Source: Pleurotus djamor
Taxonomy: Eukaryota; Basidiomycota; Agaricomycetes; Agaricales; Pleurotaceae
NCBI GenBank assembly: GCA_029747585.1
Contig: JAPEVF010000376.1
Coordinates: 1-43,810, forward strand
DNA length: 43,810 bases
Direction: 5' to 3'
Every line of letters starts with the position of its first letter. The first letter of the stretch is position 1. Made by a program: the position numbers and the translations under genes. This document shows, piece by piece, positions 35,190-43,810 of the stretch. A model generated the notes under the pieces. It searched no databases. It worked only from the letters and a program-made list of their open reading frames with translations, and was not told the DNA's origin.

Positions 35190-35824
35190 CGCTCCCATGT
35201 GCGCGGAAATCGGCGGGCCGACACCTAATGGCTCACCTCGCGAATGGGGCTTCCCGTTTGCTTCCCGTAAGAAAAAATTTGAACCTTCCCCAGACAGATC
35301 GGTCGCCTACTGACTTCGAATGTAAGTTTCCAGTCGCTCTTTCGCTTCTGCCGCGGTTCCAAGTGTATCTGACTTTTCTTTGCCAGTCAAGCTGCCTTCT
35401 TTACCCCTCTTTACCGCACCTCCTGGAGCCTTCTTTTCCAGAGGTTCAGACGCTTCTTGGTGCCTTGCGTACTGGGTGTTTCGGTTCTGCCTTGTCTTCC
35501 GTCTTCCTTCCCATCTAATCGCCACCCTTGGAAGGTGCAATTCATCAATTCGTCAACGTTTCCAATGCTTCAGTCCGTGTTGGCTACATCTTTAGTCAGG
35601 TCGACTGCTTCCTACCAACACAGGCCGTCAACTCTCGCAAGGGGCTAGGTCCTCACAAGAATCCAAGGGGGTCGACGAGCTGGTCCTTCCGCCTATCACC
35701 ACGCGACCAATGATAAGCAAAAGATGCGTCTGCGCACATGCTTTATGGACATCAGAGAAAAGTACTAAAGCCGCATCGCCTCAAGCCCTTGTTCATCTGC
35801 CAACGATTCCTCCTCGGTTCGATC
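35190..35824. other. Region upstream of the RNase III-like gene
   Basis: Contains a GTAAGT...TTTGCCAG intron-like segment (~35321-35387) and short ORFs; a 5' exon of the next gene cannot be excluded but none is proven. Confidence 0.3.
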
Positions 35825-37239
35825 ATGGAGATGTTCAAAGATAATATTCTCAACTACATCCTAACCACATATGTTACTGACCCGCTACGCTACGAACTCG
35901 AGGACATCGAGAACGACCTCGACAGCGCCGACGCTATTCAAATCCACAATATGAATCCTAGGACACCTGCGAATGCAAACGCTTATGAAACGTACGGCGA
36001 TTCAGTCATCAACTTCTATGTATGCAATCTTGTCACACAAACGTTCAGCAACGATGAACTTACCCCGGAGCAGGCCGCCCTGAAAATTGAGGTTTCTTAC
36101 TTGCTTTTCTACCAAGAAGCTACCCATGCTGATTTTGTAACCAGATCATCTCAGTTCTACTCTCGTCAAACAAGGTTCTCGGCTTGCTTTGTCACCGCTT
36201 TGGCTGGTCGAGAACGCTTACTCTCCCCCCCTTCGACAAAGCTCGTGTCGCCACCTACATCGCCGCTCCAGGCATCACCGCAATCCCAAAGTCTCTCGCT
36301 GACCACTTGGAAGCCCGTTTTGGGATTATGCAAAAAGTCAGTGCGCTAGACAAGGTCTCTCGCATAGTCAAGGATATGTTTTCAAGCCTTATTCCCTCCG
36401 CCATACTTGATTACGAAGCCGTTGATCCAAGTTACCACATGGAGTGCTACAAGTACATTGATGAAGCTTGGTACAAAGCCCCGGCAGGAACCCATGAATA
36501 TCACCTTGTCGAGCTCAAGAAGCAGGTCGCCTTATCAATTCAACCCAACCTCATGGGGTCGAACAACTTGTTGGCTCGTTCCTTCAATATGGTCTTGCCG
36601 GTGCTCCGCTCGTGCACTCCGAAAATCGCCCTTGACGAAGACGGGAATGTCCTTCATCTCGTACTCAAGTTCATCCCCGAATTTCGCCGGATGTTACATT
36701 TCAGCGCCTCCCACTATGCCACCTCCTGGTTTTCGCAAATCTTCCAGACTACCTTGGGAGGAGCACGATTTCTCGCTGTGAGTCGTAGTCGCCGTTTGAA
36801 AACCAACCAATGCTCCTCATCTCATGCGTCTGCTTTCAGGTATTCTCAAGGCTCATCACCTCCGACGAACTCTTAGCGGGGCTTTCCAGACATTTCGGTT
36901 TGTTGGGTGAGGTTAACTGGGGAGGTCAAGGTGAAGGAACCGACCGCGTTCACTCTCACGCGTTCTACGCTTTGGGAGCTTACTTGTGTCACGCCAACAA
37001 AGCCCTCTGCTGGGACTGGATTGAATTATCAACCCTGAAACTTGGCCCGATGGTGGGCAAGATCATTTTGTCGGCTCACACGGAGTGAGTCATCTCTTTT
37101 GAGCCTTTTTACCCGTGATGATGGCTGACTTGATCCTAGGTTATGGCCTGATCTCGAAGAGGCTGACAAACATGTCCTCCACACACAATTCGCAGAGATG
37201 ACGAGTGAAGATGAAGGATTTGCTTTTCCAAGTGCATAG
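35825..37239 (+). CDS. RNase III-like domain protein with degenerate active site
   Basis: Four exons, 35825-36091, 36145-36777, 36840-37084, 37140-37239: 1245 nt, 414 residues, all GT-AG. Residues 54-60 YETYGDS resemble the RNase III signature LEFLGDA. The following LTPEQAALKIEIISVLLSNK resembles the helix after it, and RVHSHAFYALGAYL (336-349) resembles the second signature ADVFEALIGAIY. The first acidic pair (E55, D59) is kept, while the D and E of the second are replaced by H and Y. About 200 residues separate the halves, more than usual. It probably binds dsRNA or is structural rather than cutting; identity is weak, so a dedicated profile search would decide. Confidence 0.6.
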
Positions 37240-37597
37240 ATTCTCCTCTAAATGACTGTCCTTTCGGTATTCCAAGTACTCTATTGAGTACCCCCGTTTC
37301 CGTGAAGTCACAAATGAGTACTTTTCAACGGATGAGTCGTGTGCCCTATGAACCGGGTTGTCTAGTACGCTCAATCGGTGAGTACTTGAGTGCTAACACT
37401 CCCTGACGGACGATGAGACAAAACAAAATTTATGTACACAATGATGTATGGACGACAGGCAGCGCCCTTCCGGTCGCTATAAGGTCCCGTAGGCTGTATG
37501 CAGTATGTATACACGACAGGAATACAAATCTATAAAATACGAATAAATCGAGAAGGGGGACAAGTCAAGAAAGAAGAAGAAATAGGTTTCAATGATA

Positions 37598-39217
37598 TCA
37601 ATGACGCCAGTGCTTTCGTTTCCTGCTGCGCTTAGTATTGGCAACGTTCGGAGCCGTCGTATTATTTGCAGGGGCGAAGCTATTGGCGATGTTTGTGAGG
37701 GTAATGTTACTGAGCGCAACTGGGGCGTTCATGATATTGGCGGCGGCAAAGGGATTTGTAGTGGTAGTGTTCATAAACGCAAAGGGGTTGGTGAATGTGC
37801 TGTTCGTAAACATGTTACTGGTCGTGGGTGGTAAGTTGCTGGTGTCTGTCGGGGTGTTTGTCTTGGCATTCAAGGCAATATCGTTAATGCTATTCGTGGA
37901 GGCAGGCGCCGCAGTGACAGTTGGTATGACTGTAGCAGGTACAACACCATCGGTGGCATCGGCGGCGGGCGTGGAAGTGACATGTACGGTGTCCTCGTTC
38001 CTGGCAACAGCTTCGTTGACAAGAGTGTCAGCATAGACGATTCGTCGAGGAGGTTGAGCTATGAGGCATCGCGTGAGGAAGATGAGATATGGCAAAGAGA
38101 TTCTGGGCCTACAGGTGTTCCTGTCTAGGGAACGCAATAGTTGGAAAGCTGGACGCCAATGTAAGGTTGATGCCAACTCACTATTATGTGAAGGTCTAAC
38201 CACTCGTGGCCGCCAAACAGGCTCCTTCGGGCAAGCTGAGGACCGAGCGACTTTCATGTATTTGCAGGAGAGGGTAGGAACGGGGACTTCATAATCACTC
38301 CGTTTACACTTGAACTTATCGAGCCTGGATCTTAATAATGACTTAGATCTGACCTGAATAGGCGAAGAAAAGGACACAAGACCCACAATGCAAGAATCTT
38401 TTCGCACATGGAGAGACCGGCGCTGGTAACAGATGTCAAGCTTCGGATAATCCAGCTATATGTTGCACGCGGTTGGACCCTCAGAGCGACCTCGATGAAC
38501 GACATAAAGACACAGTACAGAGCCAAGTCTGGAACGGATCCCATCTTTTGAACTTGGCCAGCATCGCCCAGGGAGTACACACAGTCAGTGAGTCCGGAGG
38601 CCTTGGCGATAAGTACTATGGTCTCGGGGGAGGCAATGAGATCGGTGATGAGCTGTTCGTGCATGAAATGAGTACGGAGTGGAATATCCTTTGAAGAAAC
38701 ATACAGAACAGTGTTCCGACTGAGCCTCTAATGATATATGAGGACTCGTTTCGGCTTCTGCAACGCGTTGAGAGGCAAAGGCGAGGTAGCTGCGAGAACT
38801 GGCGCCTTCCGGAGTAAAAAAGATAGCAGAGGTTGGTAGAGAGAAGACACCGAATGTAGGTGAGCTAGGCGAAGGGGCGCCACTGTTAAGGGGAGAATGC
38901 GGATATGGCCAGGAGACGTCATTCGCGAGATAGTTGGGGACCTTTGTCAAGACCTCGGAGGCCTCGATACACTGGATGTTTTTGCCCAAGTCCGAGTCCA
39001 ACAGAACAAAGGTTCCGATGTCTGAAGTCGAGCCAGCGATCTCAGCTTTCGAAGCAAAGAGGAACTTCGGAGCGCCGCCAGGCAGGAGGGAGCAGATGAC
39101 TTTGAAAGTGGTCCGCCAATGGGTCTGAGACGATACAGCGTTAGCATGACGCTTGATCGCCCATTTCACGCAGGCAACAGGGTCAGCCCTCGGGTCGGGA
39201 CACGGAGTCATGAGCAT
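37598..39217 (-). CDS. PDP-CCCH family protein, copy 6, with chimeric Asn/Thr-rich tail
   Basis: Exons 39217-38705 (513), 38652-38408 (245), 38348-37598: 1509 nt, 502 residues. It starts MLMTPCPDPRADPVACVKW; family blocks are APKFLFASK, FVLLDSDLG, SPETIVLIAKASGLTDCVY, LYCVFMSFIEVALRVQP and TYSWIIRSLTSV. Exons 1 and 2 keep the family phases. Exon 3 does not encode the CCCH tail; instead a long frame leads to a Thr/Asn/Ala-rich region (TSNMFTNSTFTNPFAFMN) and a basic end KRSRKRKHWRH that could be a nuclear localisation signal. Extra introns in the tail are possible. TATATATATA (~39465) and a CT-rich leader precede the ATG. Confidence 0.6.
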
Positions 39218-39671
39218 CGTAAAGTCGAAAGAAAAGCTAGACACCGATTTGGGATAGGATTCAGCGTAGGCGTGAAAAAAAGGAAGGTCCAGGTCGTGAA
39301 TGTGGATCCTGGTAAGGCCGCGCGTGGTGAGTGACCGTAGAGTCCCAGATCGAGAGTAAGAGGCAGCGCAGAGGCGAGGAAGAAAGGAAAGTGGGTCGCT
39401 AAGGCGGGAGAGGATAAAGAAAGAAAGAAAGAGCGTTGCAGGTGCAGAGAGTCGCCCCCAGGTATATATATACCCCGCTTTGGTGTGACGTCATTCTGTG
39501 TGTCCTCTCAATTTGGCACGCCTTTCAGTTCATAGGACGTTCGACTTCGTATCGACTTCATACCTTTTCCAAACTTGAACAAGCCCAAATCTCCATCCTT
39601 AGGATATACATACTGGGATCACAGACGCGCGCCTGGTTGGTAAGCCCTTCGACAGACGACGCGACGCGTCA

Positions 39672-40197
39672 GGGTGGCGGTGACGAAAAACAAGTTGTGT
39701 TGATCATCCAACTTGATGGCACGTATTTGTGTCTCGCCACAACATCGAGTCTATAAAAGGTGGGTGCAATCTCACTCGTCCTCCATCATCATCAAAGCCT
39801 TCTACTTCAAGTCAATGGAACACAATGGTGCGTGCTGAAGCGCTGACCTCTCATTCACCCATGTTGACCTTCGCTCCCCAGCTATCCACAGACAATACTT
39901 ATTGGCCACCGGACTATGGCTCCCCTCGCCGATCCGATAGTCGCCATCCTTTGTCGCCTCTCGCTGTTCACGTAGGCCTGATCAGTAGTCCATGGTCCCC
40001 TGAGTGGTCTGCAGTCCCGAGTGGGCTGCACACGTCGGGGATATGGAAGCGCTGGTTCTAGCCGTTGATCAGGGATTGAGACACTGGGGTGGTCTGGCTG
40101 TCGGGAGGCCTGTCGTGCACTGTCTGGTGGAAATGAAACGGAGGGGCTATTGTCGAGTTCGCTCGAGATTTTAGTCCAGCCGTGTTCAATCCAATAG
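39672..40197. repeat. Right arm of inverted repeat IR2
   Basis: Inverted copy of 34630-35167. GACGCGTC lies at its outer edge (39663-39670), followed by GGTGGCGGTGACG and, ~85 bases on, TCTATAAAAGG. Confidence 0.9.
39815..40064 (+). pseudogene. Small spliced ORF, copy S5, interrupted
   Basis: Same ATGGAACACAATG exon and GTGCGT intron as S4, but the second exon meets TAG in place of the CAG codon of S4 (PSPIR then stop). Read unspliced from a later ATG (39825) another frame stays open to TAG at ~40061. Confidence 0.4.
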
Positions 40198-40205
40198 TCA
40201 AGATT

Positions 40206-40840
40206 TTGTCTACAAAGTCCAACGACTCTGCGCTTGTACAATCACTTAGCTGTAGCCACTGTACCATCTTTATCATATACACNTTTTTTTCCTCAGTGGG
40301 CGGCTTCTCCATTGACTCTTGAGAACACATCGCACCATGTCCATTTTCGTGACCGGTTAAACTTTCAATGCTGAATCGTTTCGACGTCGCAAGGATCCAT
40401 TCATTCTAGCTACGGTGGTCTGTGAGAGCTCCGTCGTGATCTAATCTTTTGGGCAGTTCAATTCATTCTTCATTCTCGATTCAGACAGCTCTGGAGACGG
40501 GTGATGATCATCCCATTCACTACTATTCCTCTCCTGCCCCCCCGAGTTCTCACAGTCAACAGGAATCTCCCACAGTTAGTGTCGTTGATCGAAGTGCACA
40601 AACAATTTTGGACGCGTCTGCCCCTCTGATCCACCCTTGCACAGCGCACCTCGCTCTGTCGTGACCTTCAAGTTTTGTGCATTATAGGTGAGTAAGGACT
40701 CGCATTTTTGGAATCTTACATGCTTCTTAACCACCATAATCTTGTTTCAACAGTGCCTTCCTTTCTTCGCGCTGAGTGCACCAGGCCAACTCAGCGCTCA
40801 CAAGTTCTTTGCAAGACCCGTAGACTGTTGGTAAACTGAA
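40206..40840. other. Intergenic stretch
   Basis: No supported gene; an ambiguous base at 40283 precedes a T run. The right end is upstream of the dynein-like start. Confidence 0.45.
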
Positions 40841-41320
40841 ATGGAACCGTCATTAACGCCTATAACGACCACTAACGGGACAAATCACGACTCTGAACCT
40901 GTACCAACCTCAACTTTCGACCCTTCCATCTTTCGCGACTACTTGGTCGCGTTATTGCCTCCCTTTATCGGTGCAAGCGTAGCGGAACTTCAAACGCTTT
41001 TCGACGGCGAGTTTGACGAGCATGTGGCTACTTTCGCCGCAGAGGGGTCCGACGCGGTGTATGTGGTAAAGGTCAAGGATGATGCTGAAGGTGCGACGTC
41101 TGCTTCGTCGTTGGGGATGACCTGCTTATTGAAATGCTCATAGATGAAGCCGCGCCCCCGACATATCATTATATCCTCACCCCACATCTGACATACCAGC
41201 CCAGTCATGTGCTAACGGTCGCACTCATCAAGCGCAGTCCGACACTGGATTCGACAACCCCACTAGCGACCCAGCTACAGCTGATGAACCTTTTTGGGAG
41301 CGACGAGACGCCCTACGAAN
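40841..41320 (+). pseudogene. Truncated N-terminus of a cytoplasmic dynein heavy chain
   Basis: Exon 1 (40841-41090) begins MEPSLTPITTTNGTNHDSEP and includes FRDYLVALLPPFIGAS and EFDEHVATFAAEGSDAVYVV. Exon 2 from 41144 has PPTYHYILTPHLTYQPSHVL, ALIKRSPTLDSTTPLATQLQ and NLFGSDETPYE, as at the start of fungal dynein heavy chains. After the ambiguous base at 41320 the frame ends within a few codons. The true protein exceeds 4000 residues, so this is a fragment, presumably a partial duplicate. Confidence 0.65.
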
Positions 41321-43510
41321 GCCACGGCTCCCTGTTCGTAGATCATGGGCGATCCCTGGACCAAGTTTGCGAGGGCCTCCAGTTGGTTCTTGAAATCCGA
41401 CCCATCAGCTGCCTCCTCGCGCCGAATTCTCAAAACAACCGGATACGCCGTAATTACAACCAATAAATCGATCATTGATGGTCCCCGAGTTAAAANGTAA
41501 GCTCTCTCAACAAGGTTCATTGAATACTCACCCACCCATTTCCATATTTCGCATTTTTTGTCCTTCAACCCAGAATTCTGATTTTTTCATCCGTGAAATC
41601 TTGATGGAATCGGTTCACTTCGTGTATTCACAGACTGGTACGTCGTTTGCCTATCTTTGATAACGGTTTCTGAGTCATTGACATCGAAATTGACCAAAAT
41701 TAACAGGCACTCACCTCGTGAACCGAGTGAAAACCTTGAATTCCCAGGGAACACCTAAACGCTGGCCATATTCAACTATACCTTCGAGATAGTGGAGCGA
41801 TGGCACATCTATGGGCGAGTTTGGGGGAGGCTCCGTCAAGATTTGGAAATTTCGACCATGGAGGACGTCCATGGTCCGAATTTTCAAAACTCGCAGAAAC
41901 GCGGCAGGGACGGCGTAGGATCAATGCGTGATCTGTGCTGGATGATGTGTAAGTGGTTTCGCGAGTCTGAGAGTGGGTATTGACTCACCTATGATGATGT
42001 TTCATCTTTACCTCCTCCAGGTGACCGAGGTCAATTACTCGATAATGACCGAGCTGCACCCTTCGCGATGGTTATATCCTTGATGGTACGTCATACGCCT
42101 ATGATATATCACGCTCCCGAAGGCCTGACATTGGTTTCCAAGATTTCACCCATGTCCTCCCTCCCGCCCAGAATCTCGATTTACGCGCTCAAACCTCGTT
42201 GCGCCGGTCCGATTCTTGCTGTAATTTGAAAGTACGTCATACGTATACGTTATCATGACGTTGAAGTAGCCCTAACATGCGAGTTTCAGCTGTGACGAAT
42301 GCATCTCCCCCCCCGACGGACGAGAAATTCTCGAATAACTCACCAACGCCGAAACGCCGAACGAATGCAAGTATATCCTCGAGGTCGTACGTGATTTGCG
42401 CACGTCGTCCCTGGGTTGTGGGAGGGTGGGACGTGTTTTCGGAATTTCGACCATGGGGGACGGCCATAGATGAATTTTTGAAAANGTGCTGGGAGCGCCG
42501 GGAAAACGCTGGGGGAACGATACGAGGTCCTATGCGATGTATATGTGAGTGGTTTCAGTGTTGTTACTCGAAGGGGAACTTACTAATTGTTGATTTCTAG
42601 TTTTGTCCCTCCTCCCGCGCAGATCCCTTGTTGCCTTGCTCGAACCTCGGCCATTCGACCGAAACGTTGCACGCCCACGAAGGTGAGCTGTATGGTCATC
42701 TTCTCATATGGTTGCGAGAGGCTGAATCAATGGATTAGTCATTTTACTGGGTACCCAACCCCGGACGCGACCCCTCGAAAAATCACCCCAGACCAACAAA
42801 GGAAGGAAGAAACCAGTTTATTGAGGGTATATAAGACATGTGCGAGTACTTATCATTGTTGTATTCACAACCGCTTGTCCACCAGCACTGACTATGACTC
42901 TCCACCAGCCCTCCCTCCCCCTCCACCGAAATCCGACTATATCTCCTCCGCATCGCAACGCCCCCGTCCAGGGACGATACGTCCATGGTCCTACGGGTCT
43001 GGGGTATCCCTGGACGAGTTTACGAAAGGTTTGATGAAGAATTGCCGCCGTCGTCGCAGATAGCGTCTTGAGCAATATTTCGATTTTTTCCCTTGGCATT
43101 TTCGATTTTCTGGGCCGGGGACATCGACGGAAGGGATGTTTGGGGGTCGCGTATGCTTGCTGAGTCGTCTGTATTCGTGCGCGAGGGCATAGATTGATTG
43201 GTGGAGGTGATTTGGGGGAGGAGGGAGGAGAGAGGAAGGGAAAGACGGACCAGGGCTGCGGGAGGTGAGGGAGAGTGCGAGAGGGATGAGTAATGTAGCT
43301 GTGGATAGGGTGAGTTGTGTTGGAGTCTTGGAACATGTAGAATACTTACCGAATGATGATTGTAGTACTAGTGGCACCTCCCAACAAAACCGAACCATAT
43401 CTCCTCCGCATCCAAACGCCTGCGTACAACAACAATACCTCCATGGTGCTACATGCCTGGGGTATTGCTGACGAAGTTTGCGAAGGTTTTTATCGAACGT
43501 TGCGGCTAGG
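41320..43510. repeat. Array of degenerate ~0.5-kb modules
   Basis: Related segments recur at ~41330, 41848, 42440, 42930 and 43385. Examples: GAATTTCGACCATGG before GGACG (41850, 42441); TATCTCCTCCGCATC with TCCATGGTSCTA (42939, 43397); TGGACGAGTTTACGAAAGG versus TGACGAAGTTTGCGAAGG (43008, 43468); GTACGTCATACG (42085, 42231). Intron-like GT/AG ends separate them, but no continuous gene can be built. They may be decayed copies of an exon following the dynein fragment. Confidence 0.45.
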
Positions 43511-43596
43511 AGCGTCAGTCACATGGTTGGTTTATCCGTTTCCGGTTGCACGTGGCTGTGCAGCGTTATTCTTGCTTCCCTCCACTATCAAATGGC

Positions 43597-43810
43597 ATGC
43601 TCACCGTCAAACTCGTCGTAATTGGGGCCTCTGGCGTCGGTAAAACAAGTCTTCGGACGCAGTATATAACGGGGCAGTTTTCCTCGGGATATCGTGCCAC
43701 AATTGGCGCCGATTTTATCTCAAAAACCCTCCCACATCCTTGGAAACCAGATGAGTCAGTAACGTTACAGATTTGGGTCAATTGTTGTGCGTTTCTTCGG
43801 TCAATACGAC
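43597..43810 (+). CDS. Rab7/Ypt7-like small GTPase, 5' part
   Basis: Begins MLTVKLVVIGASGVGKTSLR: the P-loop GASGVGKTS is intact, followed by TQYITGQFSSGYRATIGADF (switch I with the Rab7-type ATIGADF) and VTLQIW, which precedes DTAGQE in the family. A donor-like GTCAAT follows IW at ~43778 and the window ends in the intron. The family governs traffic to the vacuole/late endosome. The KTLPHPWKPDESVT insertion between switch I and VTLQIW is longer than in canonical Rab7, so it may be a divergent paralogue. Confidence 0.8.
   Translation, partial: MLTVKLVVIGASGVGKTSLRTQYITGQFSSGYRATIGADFISKTLPHPWKPDESVTLQIWVNCCAFLRSIR

Noticed and set aside
37638..38036. 132-codon + strand ORF rich in hydrophobic residues
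   Set aside because: It is the antisense shadow of the Asn/Thr-rich tail of copy 6, where repeated codons keep both strands open.
41275..41568. Reverse-strand ORF with LLVVITAYPVVLRIRREEAA resembling a transporter end
   Set aside because: Overlaps the dynein fragment, contains two ambiguous bases and has no supporting domain.

Overview
The window looks like a stretch of a mushroom-forming basidiomycete (Agaricomycetes) nuclear chromosome. Genes are split by many short introns (about 50-70 bases) with GTRNGY donors, and the recognisable genes are typical of such fungi: an F-box protein, an M36 fungalysin, a GH13 maltase, a cytosolic branched-chain aminotransferase (BCAT), a Tc1/mariner element and a Ypt7/Rab7-like GTPase. 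No tRNA, rRNA or CRISPR was seen. About a dozen isolated 'n' bases occur. At three places (2685/2688, 4517, 6151) deleting them restores an otherwise broken reading frame, so they look like consensus placeholders.

Layout. 1-9.4 kb: edge of an unknown gene, a nuclear-type low-complexity protein with SUMO-like motifs, a Tc1 element, an F-box gene and the first small secreted-peptide gene. 9.4-12.6 kb: a second peptide gene and a 14-exon fungalysin whose model needs a one-nucleotide exon. 13.8-21.6 kb: three copies of an unrecognised gene family (called PDP-CCCH here) alternating with small secreted-peptide genes on the + strand. 22.7-27.5 kb: a conserved island with maltase (-) and BCAT (+). 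27.9-32.6 kb: the PDP-CCCH / peptide / PDP-CCCH arrangement again, on the - strand as a mirror image. 34-40 kb: a decayed BCAT fragment, a second inverted repeat carrying tiny spliced ORFs, an RNase III-like gene and a sixth, chimeric family member. 40.8-43.8 kb: a truncated dynein heavy-chain N-terminus, degenerate repeats, and the 5' end of a Rab7-like gene.

The part that looks new is the 13.8-40 kb accessory region. Its PDP-CCCH genes share a four-exon structure (444 / ~260 / ~108 / 37 nt) ending in a C-x2-C-x10-11-C-x2-H tail made by the last two exons. The five ~45-residue secreted peptides end in LCSLAGGC-like cores; one core has exactly the C-x3-G-x2-C spacing of ascomycete alpha-type pheromones. 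Bidirectional promoters are centred on an 18-bp palindrome of MluI boxes (GACGCGTCGCGACGCGTC). How these parts work together is not shown by sequence. Physical alternation, mirrored duplication and shared promoter motifs suggest a fast-evolving, co-regulated cluster that duplicated around the metabolic island.
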